64,000 bases of DNA from Cordylochernes scorpioides. Its lineage: Eukaryota; Arthropoda; Arachnida; Pseudoscorpiones; Chernetidae. The stretch covers positions 71,052,639-71,116,638 of the forward strand of contig CP092871.1 of assembly GCA_030710605.1 (NCBI GenBank), in the 5' to 3' direction. Shown here one piece after another: positions 10,131 through 20,433 of the stretch (position 1 is its first letter; each line of letters opens with the position of its first letter). The notes below the pieces were generated by a model. It made no database searches, had not been told where the DNA came from, and worked only from the letters and a program-made list of their open reading frames with translations. A program made the position numbers and the translations under genes.

Positions 10131-10412
10131 ATGTATTTCTATAAAATACTTGTAGATTTCGTATTTCATCTTGTTTATAATACGACGTATTTCCGGCTTG
10201 TCGCGGTCGAGAACGTAGTTGACTGGACTGAAGCTAAAAACCGGGTCGAAGATCTTGCATGCTTCTATAGCTTCTTTAATTTTCTTCTTCGTGTATTCAC
10301 ATACTTTTTTTATATTCTTAATAGACGTGACCTTGATAAAATATTGCTTTTTATAACTCTAAATAGAAATCGTAAAGATAGAAGCTGCCTGGCCGGTATT
10401 CCTATTTCTTGA
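10131..10412 (+). pseudogene. Penelope-like element remnant (GIY-YIG C-terminus)
   Basis: A 93-codon frame contains VAVENVVDWTEAK, then CFYSFFNFLLRVF and LNRRD. This order resembles the end of the GIY-YIG endonuclease of Penelope-like retroelements (W..A, a spaced aromatic block, then LNR-D). It is followed within 100 bp by a hammerhead-like core, which such elements are known to carry in their terminal repeats. The similarity is by eye and decayed. The right-arm copy lies at 28150-28440 on the minus strand. Confidence 0.45.
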
Positions 10413-10453
10413 AAATAAAGATACTTCGGTTTAATTTTCAATTTTTGTTTGCC

Positions 10454-10486
10454 CTGACGAGGACTAAAGATTTTTGTCGAAACGTC
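10454..10486 (+). ncRNA. Degenerate hammerhead ribozyme-like core
   Basis: CTGACGA is followed by a GAC..GTC pairing, then GAAA and CGTC. This is the hammerhead order CUGANGA, stem II, GAAA, minimal stem III (ACGU), NUH (GUC). Stem II is imperfect and stem I is not convincing, so activity is doubtful. The core lies inside an inverted repeat of GAAAATAAAGATACTTCGG (10412-10430 and 10509-10530). Confidence 0.4.
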
Positions 10487-10559
10487 GAGGTAATAAAAAG
10501 ATTTACTGGCCGAAGTATCTTTATTTTCATGAAATCTAAATAGAAATTTAATCTAACAA

Positions 10560-12415
10560 TTGACCCCTCAACATTTCTATAAGGAATTTCTCAAAATAAA
10601 ACGCCATAATACCAAAACAAAACACAAGAAACCGAGATACAAAAGATATTAAAACCTATTCATATTTCACAATAGCTGTAAAAGAAATCCCCTCGCTATA
10701 GACCGAATAATAAAATCTCAGATTTGGTTAGGAGGGAGGAAAGCATTTAAGAAGATTACATTAGGCAGTTTTTGTAATTCCCCTAAGAGCTAACGGTCCG
10801 GCTAGTCCGTGGTCAAATAAAATATTTAACAAGCGTCTGTGAGCCATTAATGGAAATTGATAGGATTTATTCTATACGCATTCTGATTTATTAGATGAAA
10901 TGTAGATTTTCTAGAAAAAAAACTTTTTAGAATATAGAAATACTAAGAATACACTATAAAATTGCGGTAGAAATATATCCATGTGCAAATATAAGCATTT
11001 CTCCATTTTGATAAATTCATAAAATGCATTTGATAACAGCTATATAGAAATATATTATGAAATTCTACTATATATTTACATAATGTATGAAGCTTATACT
11101 CAAAATATTATATTAATATTTGAAATATGATAAATAAATTAAATTTTTTAACTCCTCTGCGTGTTGATATATGATGTATGAGTAGCCATTAAGGAACGTA
11201 ATAGATTATAATTATCAGATTGATAAATGGTTTGTACCAAGAATCCATTTTATATATTTCTTTTTTATACTTTTTCTTGAGAAACTTTCAAAAACTTTTT
11301 AAAAAATATTATGCAATAACAACAAAAAACCTTTTTAATTAAGACATCTTTGTCTTATACAGATTATCCGAGTAGAAGAGGGGTATATACAGAAATGGCA
11401 GTAATAGTTTGAATTTTATATGTTTTAATTTTGTGATTATTCTTATTTTTTTAATTCATAGAAGCATCTCTCTGGCAGACATATTCAATATTTTATCATC
11501 ATCATTTCTGATTTAAAAAATTTCTTAGTTAGTTATCAAATCATTTTGTAATTGTAGTTTCTTTTTTGTTTTGTTGTGTTCCCTTTTAGGCAATAAAATA
11601 TATAAAACTAAGGTGTAGTATTCAATTCAAGCATATGGAACCAACATCGATTCATTTTAAAAACAAAGCAAAATCATAAGCTTATACAACTTTCACTTTT
11701 TCATACAGTAATAGTAACAATAATTGGCAATGATGTTATAATGTATCAAATAGGGGGAAAGAAGAAAGAAAGGGCTTGGAATGAAAAAAATATATATGGA
11801 TGTTTAATATTTTGTGATACAGTCATGTTAGCATTGTATTGCTATAATTTCAGAAAATTAAATGTCCCAAATATTGCTATCAAAATGTTGTGCTTTATTT
11901 ATTTACCAATATTTAAACATACAAGAAAATAAATTTTTAAAAAGTCTAATTCCTTTCATGTCAAGTCAAAAGAGAAGTTTGGTAGAAAAAAAAAAGTCAA
12001 AAGAATCCAACAATCGGAAGCCGCCAAACAATTGATTACAGACGATAAAGGAAAAAAGCGCGGGAAGTTTTTGCCGGTAGCAATTAGAAGAATCCTTAAT
12101 TAAATTAATTACTAGCATGAAAAATAACAGACGAGACCAGACAAATCTCTTTTTTTTATATAGGAAGTACAAAATAAATTGGCAACAAATATCTTTATGA
12201 ATGCTTAAATATTAAAAATTTCTAAAATATTTATAAATAAAATGAATCTTCTGTATTTCATTCTTTTTTAAAACAGATTTATTATATATATATATATAAA
12301 GAGAGAGAATTTAATAAATTTTACAATATTGTTTAATTGTTTTGAATTTTAAACTTTTGTGAATTTATATTGTATATATAATATTTGATATATTTTTATA
12401 TATTAAATAATAATA
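10560..12415. other. AT-rich arm DNA, no gene seen
   Basis: Matches 19750-22140 in reverse. Only short ORFs; the equivalent frames in the other arm differ by indels, so none looks maintained. Confidence 0.65.
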
Positions 12416-12585
12416 CAGTTAAACCTGTCTATAGCGCCCCCTCTAAATAGCGCCTTCCTCTCTATAGCGCCCGATTTTAAACATTAAAATGTGAACATTT
12501 TATATTAAAGGTGACCTGTAGCTCCCCCTCTATAGTACCCTATTTTGGTGAGTCCCAAGAAGGGCGCTGTAGACAGTTTTAACTG
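12416..12585. mobile_element. pogo-type MITE (CAGTTAAACCTGTCTATAGCG family)
   Basis: 170 bp with inverted ends CAGTTAAACCTGTCTATAGC / ..CAGTTTTAACTG, flanked by TA. TIRs starting CAGT and TA duplications are typical of pogo/Tigger elements. No coding capacity. Counterpart at 19575-19748; the same family forms the array at 46891-47748. Confidence 0.75.
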
Positions 12586-12762
12586 TATACCAATTCTAAG
12601 AACAATAAAAAAAACGCATTTTTAGACAAAGTATTAATATCCATGAATTCAGATAAACGATTTGAGATATTTTTTTCATATGAAAAATATTATTGTCGGA
12701 TTGGACACCCAATTAAATTAATATTTTATATAAGCTCGTGTTTATTTATATATATATATATA

Positions 12763-13505
12763 TGGTAATTTAAGCCAACAAACCCATATTGTAAATAACT
12801 TATAACAAGATTTTAATGTTGTATAATAGAAACACATCTGTTAATGATTATACGTATTATTGACATGTGTCTTTACATCATCATATGTAATGCAATTTGT
12901 ACAAACAGGATAAATAAATAAACTCTGTAATTGATTAAGAGTTGAGCTAAAGCAGAGATCGAGCATATAGTGTTGCCAAAACAACAAAGTCTAAAGATGG
13001 AAACGGCCACGGCGCCAGTGTACAGTTTCGCCAGACGATCCACGTCCCTCTCGCATGTGCTGAAATGCAATACCCCCTTTCTCAGAAAAGGTATATAAAG
13101 GCCCCCGTCTTTAGCCAAAAATACAGTTTAGTTCACCCTCAGTGCAAACCCGCGTCGGTCGTACCTTATGTCGATCTCAACTAACATGTAGTTAGTAAGA
13201 ACTCTTCTATCTCCATCTTTCGCTCCTAGCTCAACTTTTATCTGTTAACGGAACTTTCTTAGTGCAATTGTGTCTTCGTTTTTTGTGTGGACATTCCTAA
13301 ACTTTCCACTCTGCCTCGACCACGACTGCCTGTATTTTGTGAGAACTTTTAAAGGTCTTCCAAGGTGCAGAGAGGTACTGGAAAACTCTACATCCTGACT
13401 GTTCCTCTCGGTTAACACAGTATAGCGAGAGTCGACACTTCATCATCACAAAGTTAATCGACAGGATTCTCTACACAAGGCTTACCAGAACTTCAACTTA
13501 TTTCA
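12763..13505 (+). mobile_element. Solo LTR with TATA box, left arm only
   Basis: A 743-bp block starting TGGTAATTTAAG and ending TTATTTCA, flanked by TATAT on both sides. The right arm lacks it: at 19405-19420 it has only a short TA tract. Inside, GTATATAAAGG (about 13090) is followed roughly 50 bp downstream by CCTCAGTGC, an arthropod-like TCAGT initiator. TG..CA ends, a possible 5-bp duplication and this promoter fit a solo LTR. The family is not recognised. Confidence 0.6.
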
Positions 13506-13560
13506 TATATATATATATATATAGACAATATAGAAGAATATTTCCAACATTTATAGTTAA

Positions 13561-14007
13561 CTAGCGGATGTACCCGGCTTCGTCCGGGTTTTACCGGAGT
13601 GAGTTTCCTTAACGAATATTTGATAAAAAAATATTTTATATAGAGAAAGGACTTGGTTACGTCTTTATTCTGCTCGAGTGAATGTTTTGCTGTTTAAATC
13701 TTGTTCTTGCCTACTAAAATTATAGTTATAATTATAGTTATCGGCTTTAGTGAATATTCCCCGAAAGAATTTTGTTTCCGACAATTAAACATGACATAGA
13801 AATATTATCAGCATCATTTTATGATTAAAAAATACCTATTTTTGCCCATTACTTGATCAATTTTAATTTTTCTTGCCTAAAATGAGGCAATAAACTCTTC
13901 CAGATTTAACTCTATGTCCTGTTAAAATTTCAGCCAGATTAGATACTTATTGTGGACGTGTATAGCCGACAAACATATTTATATATACATTGACTTTTAT
14001 ATATAGA
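13561..14007 (-). mobile_element. Non-autonomous Helitron H1
   Basis: On the minus strand it begins TCTATATATAAAAGTC and ends with a GC-rich hairpin followed by CATCCGCTAG, with a T after it. 5' TC, 3' CTRR with a nearby hairpin, and insertion next to A and T are Helitron hallmarks. No Rep/helicase is encoded. Part of the same copy is in the right arm at 19121-19369. Confidence 0.7.
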
Positions 14008-14724
14008 CTAGCCGAATGACCCGGGCAACGCCCAGGTTTTACCCGATTAAATGTTTTTATTCAAATTCTATTCGTTACAATTATAAATTGACGCCGTTGA
14101 TGTCACTCTTGTGAAACGTCCTGCTCCAAACTTTGTGTCAGAGAAGCGATATTTTTATAAAGAGATTATCTGGCTTTGTGTCTTCTGCTCGAATGAATGT
14201 TTTTCTGTTAGAATTTTGTTCCTGCACACTAAAAATGAACTGGCTTCACCCGTGGTCTCAGCTTTTTGGAATTTTTCCCGATATAATTTTGTATCTGATA
14301 ATCAAACATGATACAGCAATATTGTCATCATCATTTTCTGACTAAAAAAACAACTATTTTTGCCCAGAACCTGTCAATTTAATTTTTTATTGGCTAAAAA
14401 TCCGATAAATATATTTTCCAGATTTTTCTCTCTGTCCTGTCAAAACACGTTTTACATGTACATTAGGTCAGCTGATATTACCTCCCATCTTCACCGCTAG
14501 AGGTGCTGCTTGCGAGCGAAAAGGCAAATTTGCAACGCAATTTGCAAATAACTCGAAGAATATTCGGGGTAGAGACCTGAAATTTTCACTATAAGTTTTT
14601 CCAGATTCTACTCTATTTACTGTTAAAATTTCAGGTAGATTAGTTACGTATTGTGGACGTGTATAGCCGACATAGATACACACATACATACATACACTGA
14701 CTTTTATATATATAGGGATATAGA
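14008..14724 (-). mobile_element. Non-autonomous Helitron H2, abutting H1
   Basis: On the minus strand it starts TCTATATCCCTATATATAT and ends GGGCGTTGCCCGGGTC..CTAG, where GGGCGTTGCCC is a perfect hairpin. Its CTAG directly abuts the TC of H1, so the two are head to tail. It is a different subfamily from H1. A fragment of the same subfamily lies at 63935-64000. Confidence 0.7.
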
Positions 14725-14944
14725 TATTCCTTTATTTAAAATCTATAAATTTCATTTTTTTACGAATGTATTTTTATTTGGGTAATTTTAATTCAACCTT
14801 GTCCTTATAGACGGGATATAAAAATGATAATGATTGAATCATTTGAGAAAAAAGTTGCCCCTGAGATATTGCAATTAAATGTTGCTAATAGCTTGCGCCA
14901 TCTATCGGAATAAATATAAACTAATCGTTGATTTTTTATAATTA

Positions 14945-16438
14945 CACTGGTGTCCAAAAAATAAGAAACTTAACCAATATTGAAATTTCTCAAAAGATAA
15001 TTTATTAACAAATATAAAATTTAGTATACGAATAGTTTAAACTATGGAGAATTTGACTAGCTATATGAAAATAATAAAAAAATATTTGAAATTATGAAAT
15101 ATGCAAATTATTACCAACATACCCAAAGCTAAGGTTCCAGATCTTAAAGAAATAAGATATCAATAGGGAGTATGATCACCTCTAACAGCTATCAAGGTCC
15201 CACAGCGAGCCCTCATACTGTTTACCAGGCTTTGGAGGAGGTCCATGGGTAGTAAACCCTACTCCTCCAATAGAGCAGTTCTTAGCTCAACGAGGGTTCT
15301 GGGAGAGGGGTGACGAGCTCCTATACGCCTCCCTAGAGCATCCAACACATGCTCTATTGGATTCAGGTCCGGAGATCTGGCTGGCCAATCCATCCTTCGA
15401 ATATTCTCACTCTGGAGATATTCATTGACTAGCCTAGCTCTATGCGGACGAGCATTATCGTCCATTGAAATTAAATTGTGACCAATTTGATCTCTATAAG
15501 GTCTTAGATAGGGCTCAAGGATCTCGTCCCTGTACCTTTGGGCAGTTAAAGTGCCCCCAGAAAAAATGTGGAGGGGTGTGAGTCTGCTAGAACTGATGCC
15601 AGCCCAGACTAAGAGACTGCCCCCTCTAAAACTGTCTATTTCCCTAATGTTTCTGGGATGATAGCGGGTTCCAGGCTCCCTCCAGATGAAAACTCGTCGA
15701 TAATCTGTGTTTAAACTAAATCTTGACTCGTCACTGAAGAAAACATTGGCCCACTGATCATGAGTCCAGGCGTGATTTTCCAAGCACCAATTCAAGCGGG
15801 CTCTCCTGTGAGCAGAGGTTAAAGGGATACAGACCATTGGTCGTCTTGCATAAAGAGCACCTTCGTGAAGCCTTCGGTAAACAGTTTGTCTTGAAATTCT
15901 CGTTCCAGTAGCACTTGAGAGTTCATTAGAGAGTTGAATAACTGTCATCTCCCTATGGCGCTTGGCAGTTACGACCAGATAACGGTTTTCAGAGGTAGCT
16001 GTTTTTCTTTTTCTACCAGAACCTTCTTTTCTTTTGATGGTTCCTGTCTCAATGAACTGTTTCCATATTTTGCTGACCACTGATTTATTCACATTTAGGC
16101 CTTTTGCTACTTCAACAACTGATTGCCCTGCCTCCATTCTTTCAACAGCTCTCCATTTTAAATCATCTGCTAAAATATTTCGTATACTCATAATTAACTA
16201 AGGATTAAATAAAATTATAATTGGACAATTCTTAGATGGGGTAAGCGACACGCCAAATAGCACACTTATAAAGACAAACAAAAATTTGCATATTTTCAAT
16301 TTTACCGAATCGAATGGTTGCGATAAATAAATTCTACGACTTAAAATACCTAATTAAATTACTTTTTAGCTTTTAGCGTTATATATTTCAAAACATATCA
16401 TTAAAAAATAAAAGTTTCTTATTTTTTGGACACCAGTG
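14945..16438 (-). mobile_element. Tc1-family DNA transposon
   Basis: A 1494-bp element with terminal repeats CACTGGTGTCCAAAAAATAA at both ends and TA duplications at 14943-14944 and 16439-16440. It encodes one transposase on the minus strand. Confidence 0.95.
15160..16191 (-). pseudogene. Tc1 transposase with one premature stop
   Basis: The frame opens with MSIRNILADDLKWRAV and runs 310 codons to a TAG at 15259-15261. An N-terminal paired-type helix-turn-helix lies at about residues 8-60 and a basic GSGRKRK linker follows. The DD34E catalytic triad is complete: D154 in FSDESRF, D245 in DDNARPH, E280 in LNPIEH. After the TAG the same frame stays open for 33 more codons and encodes the usual Tc1 end (..LVNSMRARC.., RGDHT), then TGA at 15160-15162. 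The stop sits where the family normally has Trp (TGG), so one base change probably truncated the protein. The product would have all catalytic residues but lack about 33 residues. Confidence 0.9.
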
Positions 16439-16492
16439 TATTACATAATCGGTCAATTACACATTCTCGATTAATCAAGAAAGCTAACCACG

Positions 16493-16522
16493 TACGCGTT
16501 TCGGGCTGTTGGTTTTTATCAG
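16493..16522 (-). ncRNA. Hammerhead-like core in foldback element
   Basis: On the minus strand CTGATAA is followed by AAACCAACAGCCC, then GAAACGCGTA. One core base departs from CUGAUGA. Stem III would be the palindrome ACGCGU, which could pair only between two molecules. Degenerate; listed as a candidate relic. Confidence 0.35.
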
Positions 16523-16779
16523 CGTGATGTAAGCTGTACCTTACCGACCGAATGGGTATTTGCCCAATTTTGGAAGAATTAAAAATCAACGATTAGTTGA
16601 AATTTATTCCGACAGATGGCGCAAGCCATCAGCTATTTCCAGTTGAAAGATAGGGAGATGCCTTTTTTTAACCTTACTTTATCCACTTGATACTAGCACA
16701 ATTTCACTTTTATACTATTTTTCAAATGGATATTTTTGTTACTCTTTTCTCCGACAGAACTACTCAACGAATCAATGAG

Positions 16780-17107
16780 GATTCTATCATTAATTCGGTC
16801 CTGTGCTACGAGGACGCTTGAAATTATTTTCACAACACACCGCGAGACCAAAGGAATATTCTTGCGGGCTTCTTAGACACAGTCATTGGGCGCGCCCGGG
16901 GCGGTGACCAGACTACTCTCAACGGATTGTTCAAATTCAGGGCAGCTCTGTAGCTACCGACTGAGATCAAAACGTCCCCTCGGGGAGGGCTCCGCCTGAT
17001 GTGAATTCCCACTTCCAACCAGAAGACTGTAAATATTTCTTAACTCTTGATGGAGTGTAAATATTGACTAGAATGTCAATAAAGTCTATTTTAATTGTCA
17101 ATTGTCA
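16780..17107 (+). mobile_element. Small retroelement with 17-bp target duplication
   Basis: Flanked by CTCAACGAATCAATGAG (16763-16779) and the same 17 bases with one mismatch (17108-17124). It ends AATAAAGTC..TTAATTGTCAATTGTCA, the same terminus as the Tx1-like LINE on the minus strand at 22182. It is probably a 5'-truncated LINE or a SINE that uses that LINE's machinery. No intact ORF. Confidence 0.7.
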
Positions 17108-17214
17108 CTCAACGAATCATTGAGAAATTTCACTTGTGCAGGTAGCTAGAGTTTAACATGTAACTATACATGAAATGATCCAAAGTACATAGAGTATCCC
17201 TAGTAGACATTATA

Positions 17215-17330
17215 TAGGTCATGATAATTATGGTGGGTTGTTGGTGACTGTTTTTACTGTAAGTACACCACATGTCTACACGTGTGAAAAGCAGTTTGAC
17301 TTTTTCACTTACAAGAGGAATTTTTGTTCA
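17215..17330 (-). mobile_element. SINE fragment (S1 family)
   Basis: Shares CATGATAATTATGGTGGGT and CACCACATGTCTACACRTG with the S1 copies at 30655 and 35310. The tRNA-like head is missing here. Confidence 0.55.
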
Positions 17331-17350
17331 CACTTGGCTATCTAGTGTTT

Positions 17351-17690
17351 CTTCAATAAAGGTCACTGTAATATCTTTCAGAGTTATTGTCTGAATCCCG
17401 ATATACATGTTAAAAGGTACAATTTCCTAAAGTTTTATCCACGAGTGTATATTGGTTATCTCGTGTGTCTTCAATAAAGGTCACTGTAATATCTTTCAGA
17501 GTTATTGTCTGAATCCCGAAATACATGCTAAAAGGTACAACTTCCTTAAGTTTTGTCCATGAGTGTATATGGGTTATCTCGTGTGTCTTCAATAAAGGTC
17601 ACTGTAATATCTTTAAGAGTTATTGTCTGAATCCCAATATACATGCTAAAAGGTACAACTTCTTCAAGTTTTGTCCATGAGTGTACATCA
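17351..17690. repeat. 118-bp tandem repeat, three copies
   Basis: Copies begin at 17351, 17469 and 17587 with CTTCAATAAAGGTCACTG. Each has GAGTTATTGTCTGAATCCCG and ends near GTTTTGTCCATGAGTGTA. The unit is the right half of the mariner-type MITE seen whole at 34524-34727, so a MITE end has been tandemly amplified. Confidence 0.85.
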
Positions 17691-18773
17691 TCGGTTCTTG
17701 AATTCCTTTATCTCCCGACATTTCGGTGACTGAGTGACGCCCTCTCTTCAGGGAAAGTGTACTTTAGAATTATATCTTCTACTTATACACGCTTTTCTAA
17801 ACTACACGCCGCGTATTTTTAGAGTCCCAGTAAAACTAGAATAGAAGAGATTAAAAATGTAAAGTTTAAACATTTAAATTAATTTTTAAAATATCAATAG
17901 ATATTTGCATAATGCATCTGCGCGCCATCTGTAACCAAGAATTAAAATTAATTTAACGTTACTTTTTCAATTTTAAGGATATTTTATCACTCTCTCTCTC
18001 TCTGCTATGACAATGAAATATTGCGAGGGCCTTAGCTTATCAGTAGTGCCTGCGGTTTCGCCTGTTTATTCTACCAGACTGCACTATTATTATGTTTAGA
18101 TATTTAGGGCTGATACATTTGGCAACGCCTAAAGCATATTTCTATATTTACCTCGAATACCAATCCCCAATAATTCCTTTAAAGTGATGGATATGTAAAT
18201 AGAACGACAAAATACAGTATTACAGCGGTCTGGTAAATTAAACTGGCGAAACCGCTGTCCTGGAATAGAACGAAATTATAGAAGAAAACAAATAAATATT
18301 TCTATATTCAGAAAATATTTTCACACAAATAAATAGCGACTTTTCAGAGCGAGAATCACAAATTCCATATAATAAAATCCACAACTGCGGACCTCCACCC
18401 CAAAATAAAAAAGACAAATCCACCTTCATCCAGACAAAGCCATCCATGTTAGAAAAGGTCGAATAATTGAGGTGAAAAAACCAACAACAAAAGAGGATTT
18501 GACGGCAGAAGAAAAGATTTGTTGCCAAAAGAGGATTTGGGATGGACGGACCTGTCGCCGCCTACCGGAGAAAGTGACGTCACAAGTTATCAGACAATTG
18601 ATCAATAGACAATTATTGCGGCAGAAACAAATATTTCTCTCAACATTAAACAAAAGTTGCTTCAACTTAGTTAGGCCTTCTGATTGCCATGAATTGGCAG
18701 CAGAAACTGCCCAACTTTGATAACCTTTGACCCACATTCTACACTTATTTCAGTTTTTTTTATTTCGAATATA
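17691..18773. other. Spacer DNA without a gene
   Basis: Contains a (CT)n tract near 17990, a diverged F1-type core at about 18020-18260 (GCTTATCAGTAG.., GGCGAAACCGCTG) and no credible ORF. On the minus strand at 17700-17750, CTGAAGAG..GAAATGTC looks weakly like another hammerhead relic. Confidence 0.5.
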
Positions 18774-18924
18774 CTTCAAATAAAAAGGCATATATTGGAT
18801 CAAAATATCATTTATTTTACCAATATTACTAATATTTTACCTTGATAAAGGTTGGCGTTTAGCCAACTAAAATATTGGTAAAATAAATGATTTTTTGATT
18901 CAATATATGCCTTTTTATTTGAAG
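18774..18924. mobile_element. Foldback element with GTTGGC/GCCAAC hairpin core
   Basis: Inverted ends CTTCAAATAAAAAGGCATAT / complement flank a centre of TTGATAAAG-GTTGGC-GTTTA-GCCAAC-TAAAA. The centre looks like a decayed hammerhead (CUGAUGA, stem II, GAAA). No ORF. Confidence 0.55.
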
Positions 18925-18975
18925 ATTTATTTATGGATTGCTCTATTTTCAAAAGGAATATACTGCGTACAAGTG

Positions 18976-19020
18976 GTTCGGCTCAAAAGTAACTTTATTA
19001 GGTACCGCTCAAAAAGAGCA
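18976..19020 (-). mobile_element. SINE fragment (S2 family) cut by assembly gap
   Basis: ACTTTATTAGGTACCGCTCA..AAGAGCA matches the distal part of the SINEs at 31447 and 48028. The rest lies in the N run. Confidence 0.6.
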
Positions 19021-19120
19021 NNNNNNNNNNNNNNNNNNNNNNNNNNNNNNNNNNNNNNNNNNNNNNNNNNNNNNNNNNNNNNNNNNNNNNNNNNNNNNNN
19101 NNNNNNNNNNNNNNNNNNNN
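19021..19120. other. Assembly gap (100 N)
   Basis: Exactly 100 N, the usual convention for a gap of unknown length. It falls at the inner edge of the right arm, so the true spacer length and symmetry centre are unknown. Confidence 0.99.
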
Positions 19121-19369
19121 ATAATATTGCTATGTCATGTTTAATTGTCGGAAACAAAATTCTTTCGGGGAATATTCACTAAAGCAGACCACGGGCGAAG
19201 CTCGATCTTCATTTTAGTAGGCAAGAACAAGATTTAAACAGCAAAACATTCAATCGAGCAGAATACAGGCGAAACCAAGTCCTTTCTCTATATAAAATAT
19301 TTTTTATCAAATATTCGTTAAGGAAACTCACTCCGGTAAAATCCGGGCGAAGCCGGGTACATCCGCTAG
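19121..19369 (+). mobile_element. Helitron 3' part (counterpart of H1)
   Basis: Ends CCGGGCGAAGCCGGG hairpin, TACATCCG, CTAG, then T. The 5' part is lost in the gap. Confidence 0.65.
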
Positions 19370-19574
19370 TTAACTATAAATGTTGGAAATATTCTTCTAT
19401 ATTGTCTATATATATATAAACACGAGCTTACATAAAATATTAATTTAATTGGGTGCCCAATCCGACAATAATATTTTCATATGAAAAAATATCTCAAATC
19501 GTTTATCTGAATTCATGGATATTAATACTTTGTCTAAAAATGCGTTTTTTTTTATTGTTCTCAGAATTGGTATA

Positions 19575-19748
19575 CAGTTAAAACTGTCTACAGCGCCCCT
19601 CTTGGGACTCACCAAAACAGGGTGCTATAGAGGGGGAGCTATAGACAGGTCACCTCTAATATAAAATGTTCACATTTTAATGTTTAAAATCGGGCGCTAT
19701 AGAGAGGAAGGCGCTATTTAGAGGGGGCGCTATAAACAGGTTTAACTG
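19575..19748. mobile_element. pogo-type MITE, right-arm copy
   Basis: Same insertion as 12416-12585, so it predates the inverted duplication. TIR CAGTTAAA../..TTTAACTG with TA flanks. Confidence 0.7.
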
Positions 19749-19794
19749 TATTATTATATAATATATAAAAATATATCAAATATTATATATACAA

Positions 19795-20268
19795 CTAGCG
19801 GACGTACCCGGCTTCGCCCGGGTTTTACCCGAGTAAAGGTTTGTCTAACGAATCTCTCAATAAAGTGAACATTTTCCCCGGTCCCTTGAAAAATACTCGA
19901 TAAGTTGAATAAAATCAATATTAATTGGTTCCCTCGGTAATTGGAAGTTAAAGGAATAGTATCTTTCCTTTGAATTGTATCATTATTCTTGTCTCAAATA
20001 AATTGCCGTGTCATCCTGAATTTTGTCTTTCCTAATTTTCTACATTACAAAATCATCGTATCATCATGATAATATTTAGAGCAGATTATTGAATTATAAC
20101 AGATAAATTAGAATATTTATCTTGATTATTTTAAAGCGAAAAGTTATTTCAAAAATTTTATTTGCTAGAAACCTTCCCAGTACTATACTAAATAACTTCC
20201 CAAAGTTTCATGGCGTTCGAATGAGTGGTTTGGTCAGGCATAAAGGACAAACAGACACACATACATTC

Positions 20269-20307
<39 letters not shown>
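19795..20307 (-). mobile_element. Non-autonomous Helitron H4 with exact empty site
   Basis: On the minus strand it starts TCTATATATA.. and ends CCCGGGCGAAGCCGGG, TACGTCCG, CTAG. Host flanks are ..ATTTATA before and TTGTATATATAATATTTG after. The left arm (12360-12390) has the same host sequence with nothing between ..TTTATA and TTGTATAT. The insertion is thus exactly between A and T with no duplication, as Helitrons do. No protein is encoded. Confidence 0.85.
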
Positions 20308-20309
20308 TA

Positions 20310-20373
20310 TAAATTTACAAAAATATAAAATTCAAAACAATTAAACAATATTGTAATATATTAAATTATCTTT

Positions 20374-20433
<60 letters not shown>

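Larger units (their letters stand above)
1..13820 (+). repeat. Left arm of giant inverted repeat
   Basis: The sequence from the first base to about 13820 recurs in reverse orientation between 30346 and 19121. Landmarks: the first 100 bases match 30230-30346, the foldback element at 466-657 matches 29690-29890, 10130-10540 matches 28020-28440, 10560-12760 matches 19400-22140, and the Helitron end at 13561 matches 19369. The arms have many small differences, so they are not an exact assembly mirror. The left arm has two private insertions: 1525-9748 and 12763-13505. The repeat reaches the window edge and may continue outside. Confidence 0.9.
14891..16627. mobile_element. Foldback element split by Tc1 transposon
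   Basis: Inverted ends GGCTTGCGCCATCTGTCGG-like and ..ACTAATCGTTGATTTTT lie at 14891-14936 and 16582-16627. The Tc1 element at 14945-16438 lies within. A hammerhead-like core sits in the remaining middle (16493-16522). Related ends occur at 9990-10040, 28530-28570 and 56320-56390. Confidence 0.65.

Noticed and set aside
11741-11932. A 63-codon frame present in both arms (also 20781-20978).
   Set aside because: It differs by an insertion between the arms, is AT-biased and has no domain. Its conservation is explained by the inverted duplication.
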